Below are positions 1-7,159 of a stretch of 9,835 nt of DNA, piece by piece; position 1 is the stretch's first letter; each line of letters begins with the position of its first letter. The notes beneath the pieces are model-generated. The model saw only the letters and a program-made list of their open reading frames with translations. It had not been told where the DNA came from and did no database searches. Source of the DNA: an uncultured Coriobacteriales bacterium (GTDB lineage Bacteria > Actinomycetota > Coriobacteriia > Coriobacteriales > UMGS124); contig CAIFEU010000065.1 in the NCBI GenBank assembly GCA_903789505.1, positions 4,741 through 14,575 on the forward strand, read 5' to 3'. A program made the position numbers and the translations under genes.

Positions 1-5
1 GGGCT

Positions 6-35
6 AACCCCGGGGGGGGCCCCCCCCCCGGGGTT
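6..35. terminator. G/C palindrome, probable terminator of the helicase gene
   Basis: An AACCCC arm (6-11) followed by eight G pairs with ten C followed by GGGGTT (30-35). The result is an almost perfect inverted repeat starting 12 bases beyond the helicase stop codon. The sequence shows the stem directly. There is no clear T-tract on either side, so calling it an intrinsic terminator is inference. Its symmetry would let it serve a convergent gene outside the window as well. The long G and C runs are also a place where sequencing or assembly errors are likely. Confidence 0.55.
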
Positions 36-47
36 GGGGGCGGCCCC

Positions 48-2738
48 CTACGCGCCGATCTCGTCCTCGACCGACCCCGCCCGCAGCGCCTTGAACACGA
101 CCTCGCCCTCCTGTTGCGTCGCGTCCAGGTCCACGTCGGCCCAGATGCCGAAGTCGTGGTCGCCGTCGGTGTCGGAGAGCACCTGGTGCACGTGCCACAC
201 GTGGGCGGACCTCTCGTCGGAGGAGTCCACCGAGAAGTAGGCGGCGCTGTGGGCGTCGGCATCGGTCAGCACGTCCTCATGCGCGTCGTAGAACGCATCG
301 AGCGCCTCGCGCCAGCGCCGCTCGCCGAACCCCCAGGCGCCGTCGAGGGCACCCAGGGCGTGCGCGTCGTCCTTCTGGACGAGGCGCACGCGGGCGAACA
401 GCGCGTTGCGCACCAGCACGGTCAGCGCCCTGCGGTCGGCGACCACCTGGTCGGGCGCGGCGGGGGCGGGCGCGTCGAGCGGGGTGCCCGCCGCCTCCCA
501 CTCGTCGACCAGCGAGGAGTCGACCGAGCGCACCACGTAGCCCAGCCACGAGACGATGTCGCGCAGGCGCTCGTCGTAGCGCTCCTGCGGGATCGTGCGG
601 TCGAGCACGCGGAAGGCGTCGGACAGGTAGCGCAGCAGCGTGCCCTCGCTGCGGGCGATGCCCATGCTCGAGACGTAGCCCTTGAAGTCCGACGACGTCT
701 CCAGCAGGTCGCGCAGCACCGACTTGGGCGACAGCGAGAAGTCGCGCGCCCACGGCACGCTCTGGCAGTACGTCTCGAACGCGAAGTTGAGCAGCTCCTC
801 GAGCGGCTTGGGGTAGGTGACCTCCTTGACGCGCTCCACGCGCTCGTCGTACTCCACGCCGTCTGCCTTCATCTGCGCCATCGCCTCGTCGCGCGCGCGG
901 CGCTCCTGCACACGCAGGATCTGGCGCGGGTCCTCCAGCGTCGCCTCCACCATCGAGACCACGTCCAGGGCGTACGTCTCGCTCTCGGGGTCGAGCAGGT
1001 CGATCGCCTCGAGCAGGAACGGGGACAGCGGCTGGTCCAGCGCGAAGTCGACCGGCAGGTCGACCTTCGTGGCGTACGACGCGCTCCCGTCGGGCAGCTC
1101 GGTGCGCTCCACGACCCCCGCGTCGATCAGCGTGGAGAAGACCTCGTCGGCGCGGCGCGTGAGCCTGGCCTGGGCCTCGGCGCCCACTCCCGACTCGTCG
1201 ATGAGCCGCTGCACGCGCGCCCGCGCGTCGCCGCCCTGCTCGACCTCGGCGAGCACCATCGAGTGCGTCACCTTCATGCGCGGCGTCAGCGTGGCGGGCG
1301 TCGCGGCGATCAGGCGCTCGAAGGTCCCCTTGTCCCAGCCGACGAACCCCTTGGGCGGCGTCTTCTTCCTGTAGTTGCGCGCCTTCTTGGGGTCGCCGCC
1401 TGCCTTGGCCATCGCCTTGGCGTTCTCGATGTCGTACTCGGTCGCCTCGGCTATCACGACGCCCTCGGTGTCGAAGCCCGCCCGCCCCGCGCGCCCCGCG
1501 ATCTGGTGGAACTCGCGCGCGCCCAGCTTGCGCATGTGGCTGCCGTCGAACTTGGTGAGCGCCGTGAAGATCACGGTGTGGATCGGCACGTTGATGCCCA
1601 CGCCGAGCGTGTCGGTGCCGCAGATCACCGGCAGCAGCCCCTGCTGGGCGAGCTTCTCCACCAGCAGCCGGTAGCGGGGCAGCATACCGGCGTGGTGCAC
1701 GCCCACGCCCGCCCCGAGCAGCCGCTGCAGGATCTTGCCGAACGGCGTGGTGAAGCGCGTCCCCTTGATGGCCTGCTTTACGGCCTCGCGCTGCTCTTTG
1801 GTGGCGACGCCGTAGCTGGCCAGCGACTGCGCGCTCGACAGCGCCGCGTCCTGCGAGAAGTGGACCACGTAGATCGGCGCCTCGCCCTTGCGCAGCGCCA
1901 GCTCGACGGTCCCCTCCAGGGCGGTGTCGACGAACTCGTAGGTCAGCGGGACGGGCCGGGCGGCGTCGTCTATGACGTCGACGTCGGCCCCGGTGTGCTC
2001 GCGCAGCGACGCCGCGATCGCGCTCGTGTCGCCCAGCGTGGCGCTCATCAGCAGGAACTGCGTGTGCGGCAGCGTGAGCAGCGGCACCTGCCACGCCCAG
2101 CCGCGCTCGGAGTCGCCGAAGTAGTGGAACTCGTCCATCGCGACGCAGCCGACGTCGGAGCCCTCGCCCTCGCGCAGCGCCTGGTTGGCGAGGATCTCCG
2201 CCGTGCAGCAGACGATCGGGGCGTCGACGTTGATGTGCGTGTCGCCGGTGATCATGCCCACGTACTCGGCGCCGAACAGGTCGACCAGGTCGAAGAACTT
2301 CTCGCTGACCAGCGCCTTGATCGGCGCCGTGTAGTACGCGATGCGACCGGTGCAGATCGCCAGGAAGCACATCCCGAGCGCCACCATCGACTTGCCCGAC
2401 CCGGTGGGCGTGCCCAGGATCACGTTGTCGCCGGCAGCCAGGTCCATCAGGGCGTCCTCCTGGTGGGGCCACAGCTCGATGCCGCGGCGCGACACCCAGT
2501 CGAGGAATGCCTCGAACGCCTCGTCGGCGCTCGGGTAGGAGTCGTCGTCGGGCTGCTCGTTGAGCAGGCGCAGCACCACCTCGCCCAGCGAGCCGTAGGA
2601 GCCGGCGTCGCCGGCGGTGCCCTGCGCGTCGGCGGAGGTCCCCTGCGCGGGGTCGGCGGCGCCGTCCGGCGCGGGGGTGCCCGGCAGCGCGCCTGACGCG
2701 GGTGCCGGCGAGGGGGCTTCGGGGATGCTCGTGGTCAT
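48..2738 (-). CDS. Ski2-like DEAD/DEAH-box helicase with DUF3516-type C-terminus
   Basis: An ATP-dependent superfamily 2 helicase, probably acting on RNA in the cytoplasm (family knowledge), 896 residues. After a Pro/Ala-rich leader (about 1-48) the helicase motifs appear in order: Walker A GTPTGSGKS at 109-117, motif Ia around 137-148, ITGD at 163-166, motif II DEFH at 202-205, SAT at 232-234, GVGVHHAGM near 344-352, GTDTLGVGINVP at 374-385 and motif VI HQIAGRAGR at 411-419. The combination of HHAGM and QIAGRAGR is typical of the Ski2/Mtr4/HelY group. The C-terminal half, ending in the segment with WHVHQVLSDTDGDHDFGIWAD, matches my memory of the DUF3516 domain of actinobacterial helicases. 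The frame stays open upstream to 3143. I chose the ATG at 2738 because a TACAAT box lies at 2813-2808, downstream of the next upstream ATG (2816). Only a weak ribosome site (AGAAGCGAG) precedes it. The gene is divergent from the glycosyltransferase. Substrate unknown. Confidence 0.93.
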   Translation of the reverse strand: MTTSIPEAPSPAPASGALPGTPAPDGAADPAQGTSADAQGTAGDAGSYGSLGEVVLRLLNEQPDDDSYPSADEAFEAFLDWVSRRGIELWPHQEDALMDLAAGDNVILGTPTGSGKSMVALGMCFLAICTGRIAYYTAPIKALVSEKFFDLVDLFGAEYVGMITGDTHINVDAPIVCCTAEILANQALREGEGSDVGCVAMDEFHYFGDSERGWAWQVPLLTLPHTQFLLMSATLGDTSAIAASLREHTGADVDVIDDAARPVPLTYEFVDTALEGTVELALRKGEAPIYVVHFSQDAALSSAQSLASYGVATKEQREAVKQAIKGTRFTTPFGKILQRLLGAGVGVHHAGMLPRYRLLVEKLAQQGLLPVICGTDTLGVGINVPIHTVIFTALTKFDGSHMRKLGAREFHQIAGRAGRAGFDTEGVVIAEATEYDIENAKAMAKAGGDPKKARNYRKKTPPKGFVGWDKGTFERLIAATPATLTPRMKVTHSMVLAEVEQGGDARARVQRLIDESGVGAEAQARLTRRADEVFSTLIDAGVVERTELPDGSASYATKVDLPVDFALDQPLSPFLLEAIDLLDPESETYALDVVSMVEATLEDPRQILRVQERRARDEAMAQMKADGVEYDERVERVKEVTYPKPLEELLNFAFETYCQSVPWARDFSLSPKSVLRDLLETSSDFKGYVSSMGIARSEGTLLRYLSDAFRVLDRTIPQERYDERLRDIVSWLGYVVRSVDSSLVDEWEAAGTPLDAPAPAAPDQVVADRRALTVLVRNALFARVRLVQKDDAHALGALDGAWGFGERRWREALDAFYDAHEDVLTDADAHSAAYFSVDSSDERSAHVWHVHQVLSDTDGDHDFGIWADVDLDATQQEGEVVFKALRAGSVEDEIGA

Positions 2739-2807
2739 GTCGATGAGTCTCGCTTCTGTCGTCGTGGCCGCCCGGCCGCGGATGGGTCCTTCTGAGGGGT
2801 CGTGCCG

Positions 2808-2813
2808 ATTGTA
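2808..2813 (-). promoter_or_regulatory. candidate -10 box of the helicase gene
   Basis: On the minus strand this reads TACAAT, five of six matches to the TATAAT consensus, in an otherwise G/C-only stretch. Transcription would start near 2801, giving a leader of about 60 bases before the ATG at 2738. No convincing -35 box is found about 17 bases upstream, so this is suggestive only. Confidence 0.4.
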
Positions 2814-2930
2814 CATGCCCGGGCGGCGCGGCCCGGGCGCGGCCGCCCCCGGCGGCGAATATGCCCGCGAGCGACACGTCCCGCGGGCGGCGCGCGACTG
2901 GCTGCCCGGGGAGGCGCTCGTTCCTGAACG

Positions 2931-2948
2931 GACCGCCGCCCGGCGGTC
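2931..2948. repeat. perfect 8-bp inverted repeat
   Basis: GACCGCCG (2931-2938) and CGGCGGTC (2941-2948) are exact reverse complements separated by two bases. As RNA, the innermost pairs would open to form a short loop. It lies mid-spacer, away from any gene end. An operator or part of an RNA structure are both possible. Confidence 0.6.
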
Positions 2949-2970
2949 TGTACGCGCGGGAGCGGGGCTC

Positions 2971-2999
2971 CGCGCGCCGGGCGAGGGGAGGGGCGCGCG
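2971..2999. repeat. perfect 8-bp inverted repeat with 13-base loop
   Basis: CGCGCGCC (2971-2978) is the exact reverse complement of GGCGCGCG (2992-2999). The preceding segment with GGGAGC and GCTCC (around 2959-2970) could form an alternative stem competing for the same left arm, as in attenuator-like switches. That idea is inference only. Confidence 0.5.
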
Positions 3000-3016
3000 C
3001 CTCCGTGGCTGCCCGG

Positions 3017-3053
3017 GCGCCCGAGTGGGGCGGGCGTGCCCCACCGGGGGCGC
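3017..3053. repeat. compound stem-loop
   Basis: An inner stem GTGGGGC/GCCCCAC (3025-3031/3038-3044, loop of six) sits inside an outer stem GCGCCC/GGGCGC (3017-3022/3048-3053). That gives about 13 base pairs in two perfect helices joined by a small internal loop. There is no T-tract and no upstream gene end that would need a terminator here, which makes the structure notable. Confidence 0.6.
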
Positions 3054-3121
3054 GGCGACCTCCCCATGGGGTCCCAGCTGGGCCTGCAAGGGTGACTTGC
3101 GTGGGGCTTTTCCGCTGCTTC

Positions 3122-3150
3122 TCGACGAACAAGGCTCGTCCAACTATGCT
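3122..3150 (+). promoter_or_regulatory. candidate promoter of the glycosyltransferase gene
   Basis: A -35-like TCGACG (3122-3127, four of six to TTGACA) and a -10-like TATGCT (3145-3150, four of six to TATAAT) are separated by exactly 17 bases. This is one of the few A/T-containing stretches in the spacer. Transcription would start near 3157, leaving a leader of about 120 bases before the ATG at 3279. Confidence 0.45.
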
Positions 3151-3278
3151 ATGGACGAAAGAATCCCGCGTTTCGGCATGTCGCCTCGCATCCCGCGCCC
3201 CGCCGCGTAGGCCGGGCAGCTCCGCAGCATGCCGGGCGCCAGTCAGGCCGTCATCGCGCGGCACGGGAGGGACGGCCC

Positions 3279-4673
3279 ATGAAGCCGGCAATCGTCATTC
3301 CTTCATACTGGGCGAGCGGCGTCAAGCTCGGCACGCCGGGCGGTGTGCAATGCTACGACCATGCCATCCCGATCGACGAGGAGAAGCCGAGCCTCGACGC
3401 CTGCCTCGCCTCGCTCGAGCAGGTGCTCGGCCTCAAGGAGGCCACGGTCATCATCCTCGTCGTCGCCCCCACCACGGTCGAGGAGCGCGCCGTCCACCGG
3501 GTCAAGGACATCGTCGACAAGTACCCCTGGCTGCCGCGGGTCGTGATCGTCGACTCGTTCAAGGCGATGGTCATCAACTCGATCCTCGCCCCCGAGCTGC
3601 CCGCCGACATCGGCGAGCCCATCTCGCTGCGCGGCTACGGCGCCATCCGCAACATCGGCCTGATCTGCTGCTGCGCCACGGGGTGCGACGCCGCCATCTT
3701 CCTCGACGACGACGAGGTCGTGCTCGACGAGGACTTCCTCGCCAACGCCGTGTACGGCTTCGGCCAGGTCGACCGCAGCGGCATGCCGATCATGGCGAAG
3801 TCCGGCTACTTCCTCGACCGGCGCAACTCGGCGCTGGCCGATAGGCGCAACGTCAAGTTCTACGACCGGTACTGGGCCAAGCGCGCCGGCTTCAACGAGT
3901 GGATGACGCAGGCGCTGGCCGGACCGCGGATCTCGCGCAGCCCCTACCTGTGCGGGGGCTGCCACGCCCTGCACGCCGGCGCGTTCACCCGCGTCGCGTT
4001 CGACCCGTGGATCACGCGCGGCGAGGACGAGGACTACCTCATCAACCTGCGCTTCTACGGGATCGACGTGTGGTTCGACAACCGCTGGCGCGTCCGTCAC
4101 CTGCCCCCGCGCCAGACCGACACCGCGGCGCGCTTCCTGCAGGACGTCTACCGCTGGACGTACGAGCGGCGCAAGATCGAGGTCTGCAACTCCAACATCG
4201 ACCTGCAGAAGGTCTCGCCGAGCGACCTCATGCCCTACCCCGGGCCCTGGATCAGCCCCGAGCTGCCCGGGCGCGCCCGCAAGACGGCGTTCTGGAGGTC
4301 GGTCATGACGCCGGAGCACGCCGACTACCGCAAGATCTTCAACGGGGGGCTCAAGGCGGCGGAGGCCTACGCCGAGGAGAACTGCATGCGCTACCTGAGC
4401 CTGCAGTCCTGCTGGCGCAGCGTGACGACGCTCGCCTGGCTCAACGGAGAGATCGAGAACATCCTGGAGGGTGACGGCATGCTCAACGCGAGCGTGGCCT
4501 CCCGGATGGCCGCCCGCCCCGCCAACGTGGGGCTCGCCGACGTCAGCGCCCCCGGCGCGAGCGCGCCGGGCGACGGGGCCGCGCGGGGCGGCGACGGGGA
4601 GGCCGCCGGCCTCGACGGGAAGACCGACGGGCACGGCATCCCCATCAACCGGGGTGGCGTCATGCCGCACTAG
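3279..4673 (+). CDS. GT-A-fold (family 2-like) glycosyltransferase
   Basis: A 464-residue protein with the outline of a GT-A nucleotide-sugar glycosyltransferase. The N-terminal strand AIVIPSYW (4-11) begins a nucleotide-binding fold, GYGAIRNIGL (119-128) resembles the donor-contact segment of GT2 enzymes, and FLDDDEVV (141-148) holds an acidic DxD-type metal motif. GEDEDYLIN (248-256) resembles the catalytic ED region, and RHLPP (273-277) could supply a late metal-binding His. No signal peptide or membrane helix is visible, so it is probably cytosolic or peripheral. Cysteines cluster at 130-132 and 136, and there is a CGGCH motif at 225-229. The last ~55 residues are a Gly/Ala/Asp-rich tail. 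The start is supported by GGGAGGG (3265-3271), seven bases upstream. It stands alone, with a divergent helicase behind it and a permease after a 230-base gap. Donor and acceptor cannot be told. The fold call is fairly sure, the exact family is not. Confidence 0.72.
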   Translation: MKPAIVIPSYWASGVKLGTPGGVQCYDHAIPIDEEKPSLDACLASLEQVLGLKEATVIILVVAPTTVEERAVHRVKDIVDKYPWLPRVVIVDSFKAMVINSILAPELPADIGEPISLRGYGAIRNIGLICCCATGCDAAIFLDDDEVVLDEDFLANAVYGFGQVDRSGMPIMAKSGYFLDRRNSALADRRNVKFYDRYWAKRAGFNEWMTQALAGPRISRSPYLCGGCHALHAGAFTRVAFDPWITRGEDEDYLINLRFYGIDVWFDNRWRVRHLPPRQTDTAARFLQDVYRWTYERRKIEVCNSNIDLQKVSPSDLMPYPGPWISPELPGRARKTAFWRSVMTPEHADYRKIFNGGLKAAEAYAEENCMRYLSLQSCWRSVTTLAWLNGEIENILEGDGMLNASVASRMAARPANVGLADVSAPGASAPGDGAARGGDGEAAGLDGKTDGHGIPINRGGVMPH

Positions 4674-4903
4674 CGCGATTGCGCCCCATGACCTGACGGG
4701 CGCGTGACGAAGCCCGTACCCGCCGCGCGCGGGCGGCGGCGACAATGGCCCGTGGCGGCCGCGCCGCGCGTGCCGACCGACCGGCGGCACGGCGGTGGGC
4801 GGGGCCCGGCCCGGGACCTCGCGGGCGCCGGGGGCGAGCGCGGGGAGTCGCGGGCGCGAGCGCGCGGGCAATCGCGGCACGAACGAGTAGAAAGATCTCG
4901 ACA
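4674..4903. other. 230-base intergenic gap before the permease
   Basis: Highly GC-rich and without a supported gene. It contains small hairpins: CCCGC/GCGGG around 4719-4733 and GTGCC/GGCAC at 4770-4774/4786-4790. Either could end the glycosyltransferase transcript, but neither has a T-tract. No convincing -35/-10 pair was seen for the permease. The frame of the permease is open through most of this gap, with an upstream ATG at 4745, but the encoded Arg/Gly/Ala-rich stretch does not look like a membrane-protein N-terminus. Confidence 0.45.
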
Positions 4904-5728
4904 GTGGAACTGACAATAGCGTCCGCCCTGCTGATGGCCCTTGCCGGCATCCTGGTGGGCATCCTCTCGGCGATGTTCGGCATCGGCGGCGGCATCGTGA
5001 TGGTGCCCCTGCTGCACATCGGGTTCGGGCTGCCGGCGGCGGCGTCATCGGGGACCTCGCTGTTCGCCATCCTGCCCACCTCGATCTCGGGCATGGTCGC
5101 CCGCCTGCACGACGGGACGATCCGCTTCAAGGTGGGCATCGTGGTCGGTATCGCCGGCGCGTGCATGTCGCCGGTGGGGGCCTGGGTGTCCGACGTCGTT
5201 CCGGGCGTGTACGCGATGGTGCTGACGGCGGTGTTCATCATCTTCACCGCGTACAAGATGTTCAAGCGCGTCTACGACTCGCGCCCCGTCGCGACGCCCG
5301 CCGCGCAGGCGCAGGCACCCGCGCGCCGCGCCCCGCTCGCCTACGGCGTCACGCCCGCGCCGCGCCTGTACGCCGGCTGCGTGGGCCTGGGCATGGTCGT
5401 GGGCTTCCTCTCGGGGTACCTCGGCCTGGGCGGGGGGTTCCTGATCGTCCCCATCCTGCAGTGGGCGTTCGGCTTCAGCATGAAGCAGGCCACGGGCACC
5501 TCGCTGGTCTCCGTCGCGATTCTGGCGATCCCCGCCTTCGTCATGCATGCGCTGCTCGGGCACGTGCACTGGGTCTTCGGCATCATCATGATTCTCGGCG
5601 CGCTGGTGGGCACGCGCCTGGGTGCCGCGATCCTGCGCAAGGTGAACGACCGGCTGCTCACCGGCCTGTTCGGGGTGGTGCTGGTGCTCTCGGGGATCGT
5701 GATGATCGTGCGCGAGCTGGTTGGCTAG
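4904..5728 (+). CDS. TauE/SafE-family membrane permease (anion/sulfite exporter type)
   Basis: An integral inner-membrane protein of 274 residues, in the usual size range of the TauE/SafE (DUF81) family. These proteins export or import sulfite, sulfoacetate and other organic anions; the substrate here cannot be read from sequence. The family's internal duplication is clear. Repeat one has GILVGILSAMFGIGGG (15-30) followed by SSGTSLFAI (48-56). Repeat two has GMVVGFLSGYLGLGGG (163-178) followed by ATGTSLVSVAI (196-206). Hydrophobic helices lie at about 8-36, 50-66, 76-96, 101-119, 155-170, 174-190, 196-219, 223-242 and 251-270. The two halves are joined by a polar Ala/Pro/Arg linker (about 125-152). 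I prefer the GTG at 4904, preceded by a weak AGAAAG site, because it starts just before the first helix. ATG 4934 would cut into that helix, and ATG 4745 would add 53 Arg/Gly-rich residues. Confidence 0.88.
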   Translation: MELTIASALLMALAGILVGILSAMFGIGGGIVMVPLLHIGFGLPAAASSGTSLFAILPTSISGMVARLHDGTIRFKVGIVVGIAGACMSPVGAWVSDVVPGVYAMVLTAVFIIFTAYKMFKRVYDSRPVATPAAQAQAPARRAPLAYGVTPAPRLYAGCVGLGMVVGFLSGYLGLGGGFLIVPILQWAFGFSMKQATGTSLVSVAILAIPAFVMHALLGHVHWVFGIIMILGALVGTRLGAAILRKVNDRLLTGLFGVVLVLSGIVMIVRELVG

Positions 5729-5741
5729 CGAGCGGGTCGGG

Positions 5742-5803
5742 CCCAGCGGGAGAGGCGCTGCCCTCTGCCCTGGGCGGCGGGGTCTCGCCCCGAGCTGCCG
5801 CCC
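5742..5803 (+). terminator. tandem hairpins after the permease gene
   Basis: Starting 13 bases after the stop, CCCAG/CTGGG (5742-5746/5770-5774) encloses AGAGG/CCTCT (5751-5755/5762-5766). A second, overlapping stem GGGCGGC/GCCGCCC (5772-5778/5797-5803) encloses GGGG/CCCC (5779-5782/5788-5791). The stems share 5772-5774, so they are partly alternative. No T-tract follows. A terminator is the simplest reading; a processing or attenuation structure in a permease-kinase transcript is the alternative. Confidence 0.45.
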
Positions 5804-5823
5804 CACCGCATGGCGCCTCGGGC

Positions 5824-5838
5824 GCCCGCCCTGCGGGC
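5824..5838 (+). repeat. short perfect hairpin upstream of the kinase ribosome site
   Basis: GCCCGC (5824-5829) and GCGGGC (5833-5838) pair perfectly around a three-base loop. The hairpin ends about 21 bases before the GGAGG of the kinase gene, so it may be a leader structure or a second terminator. Confidence 0.4.
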
Positions 5839-5874
5839 TGCAGCTAACACTCACGTTTTGGAGGTTCGAAAGAC

Positions 5875-7116
5875 ATGGCACACGACGAGGACTCGCGGGA
5901 CCTGCCGGGCAGCACCCCGGCCCCATCGCGGCAGGGCGAGGCGATGAGCCTCTCCGACCGCGACCTGCTGCGCGCCGACCAGACCAAGCGCCTGCTCAAC
6001 CTCGCGTCACGGATGCTCGAGTACATGCGCGGCGGCCTCTCGGAGACGAACTGCCAGGCGGTCTGCGAGCTGATGCTGCCCGAGACCCAGGCGATGTGCG
6101 TCGCGATGACCGACGACACCTACGTGCTGGGCTTCGCGGGGCGCTACGCCGAGGACTTCCCTCTGGGCAGCCCCATCCACACCGACGCCACCCACGAGGT
6201 CCTGCGCACCAAGAAGGCTCAGGTGTTCTCGCTCTCGCGCTCGGTGGGGACACACGGTCTCAAGGTCATCCCCGCCGGCGTCGTGGCCCCGCTGATCGTG
6301 CGCGACCAGGCGGTGGGCACGCTCAAGCTCTACTTCGAGGCGCCCGAGCAGGTCGACGACACGCAGATCGCCATCGCCACCGGTCTGGCCGAGCTGCTCT
6401 CCACGCAGCTCTCGATGTCCGAGCTCGACCGGCAGATCGAGCTCACCACCAAGGCCGAGCTGCAGGCGCTCCAGGCCCAGATCAACCCGCACTTCCTCTT
6501 CAACACGATCAACACGATCTCGTCGCTCGTGCGCACCGACCCGATGCGCGCCCGTGACCTGCTGCGCGAGTTCGCCAAGTTCTACCGCCAGACCCTCGAG
6601 AACTCCGACGGCCTGATCCCGCTCTCGCGCGAGATCGAGCAGACGCGCCGCTACCTGGGCTTCGAGGTGGCGCGCTTCGGCGAGGAGCGCATCAGGTACC
6701 GCTTCGACGTCGAGGGCGGCCTCGACAAGCTCGAGGTGCCGTCGTTCCTGATCCAGCCCGTCGTGGAGAACTCGATCAACCACGCGATGCAGCCCGGCAA
6801 GCCCCTGAACATCCTGGTCGTCGTGCGCACCGAGGGCGACGACGTGGTCATCGAGGTCCAAGACGACGGCGTGGGCATGGACGAGCACACCCTCGCGCGG
6901 CTGCTCGAGGAGAAGAAGCCGACCAAGTCGGGCAGCGGCATCGCGCTCAATAACGTCCACGCGCGCCTGCGCGCCTGCTTCGCCCAGGGGTCGGGCATCA
7001 CCGCCACCTCCGAACTCGGCGTCGGCACGACGGTCACCCTGCACCTGTGCGGCGCGGCGCGCTCGTGCCGCGAGGGCTCCGACGCCGCATCCGAGGGCGC
7101 GCCGTCCGGCAAGTAG
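5875..7116 (+). CDS. LytS-like sensor histidine kinase, GAF-HisK-HATPase, no membrane domain
   Basis: A 413-residue kinase of the LytS/YehU class. It would autophosphorylate on a His and pass the phosphate to a LytTR regulator, very probably the one encoded at 7452. After a short Pro/Ser-rich leader (1-25) comes a GAF-like segment (about 45-155) whose GSPIHTDATHEVL (98-110) resembles the GAF of LytS. A linking helix leads into the phosphoacceptor box QINPHFLFN (202-210, His206). The ATPase part has the N-box QPVVENSINHAM (294-305), the G1-type DDGVGMD (330-336) and the G2-type SGSGIALNN (352-360). No transmembrane helix is visible, whereas typical LytS proteins carry an N-terminal five- to six-helix membrane domain. 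This one should be cytosolic. Three cysteines (60, 64, 75) lie in the GAF region. The start at 5875 is backed by GGAGG at 5860-5864; ATG 5944 is an alternative that would drop only the leader. Confidence 0.92.
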   Translation: MAHDEDSRDLPGSTPAPSRQGEAMSLSDRDLLRADQTKRLLNLASRMLEYMRGGLSETNCQAVCELMLPETQAMCVAMTDDTYVLGFAGRYAEDFPLGSPIHTDATHEVLRTKKAQVFSLSRSVGTHGLKVIPAGVVAPLIVRDQAVGTLKLYFEAPEQVDDTQIAIATGLAELLSTQLSMSELDRQIELTTKAELQALQAQINPHFLFNTINTISSLVRTDPMRARDLLREFAKFYRQTLENSDGLIPLSREIEQTRRYLGFEVARFGEERIRYRFDVEGGLDKLEVPSFLIQPVVENSINHAMQPGKPLNILVVVRTEGDDVVIEVQDDGVGMDEHTLARLLEEKKPTKSGSGIALNNVHARLRACFAQGSGITATSELGVGTTVTLHLCGAARSCREGSDAASEGAPSGK

Positions 7117-7120
7117 GGAA

Positions 7121-7159
7121 GTGGGCGGGGCGCGGGCGCGCGTGCCCGCCCCGTCCCAC
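7121..7159 (+). terminator. strong hairpin after the kinase gene
   Basis: GTGGG (7121-7125) pairs with CCCAC (7155-7159). The stem continues through CGGGGC/GCCCCG (7126-7131/7148-7153) and GGGC/GCCC (7134-7137/7144-7147), with small bulges and a six-base loop. It begins five bases after the stop. No T-tract follows, but stem strength and placement make it the best terminator candidate in the window. It would separate kinase and regulator transcripts. Confidence 0.6.

Larger units (their letters stand above)
2739..3278. other. 540-base divergent intergenic region with serial G/C stem-loops
   Basis: This spacer separates the divergent starts of the helicase and the glycosyltransferase. The outer parts carry promoter-like boxes (2808-2813 minus, 3122-3150 plus). 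The central 2820-3100 is extremely GC-rich and holds several perfect inverted repeats, which are listed separately, plus smaller ones such as GGGCGGC/GCCGCCC (2821-2827/2842-2848) and GCAAG/CTTGC (3086-3090/3096-3100). Frames stay open here on both strands, but they lack recognisable domains and ribosome sites, so I call no gene. I saw no match to tRNA, tmRNA, SRP RNA or RNase P core motifs. Either an unrecognised structured RNA or plain GC-driven repeat structure is possible. Confidence 0.5.

Noticed and set aside
114..2696. 860-codon open frame on the plus strand opposite the helicase
   Set aside because: It is rich in Arg, His, Val and Gly, has no recognisable domain and mirrors the codon pattern of the true helicase. 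Long antisense frames are expected in very GC-rich genes.
2739..3143. Upstream extension of the helicase frame by 135 codons
   Set aside because: The translation is Pro/Arg/Ala-rich without domain character, lacks ribosome sites and would begin upstream of the candidate -10 box. The ATG at 2738 gives a normal family start.
4745..4903. Upstream ATG extension of the permease
   Set aside because: It would add 53 Arg/Gly/Ala-rich residues before the first membrane helix, unlike the family. GTG 4904 fits the usual length.
3303..5048. 581-codon minus-strand frame opposite the glycosyltransferase and permease start
   Set aside because: No motif or ribosome site. Its composition matches an antisense shadow of the plus-strand gene.
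5858..5874. tRNA T-loop-like GGTTCGAA upstream of the kinase
   Set aside because: There is no acceptor, D or anticodon arm around it. The GGAGG within it is better read as the ribosome site of the kinase gene.
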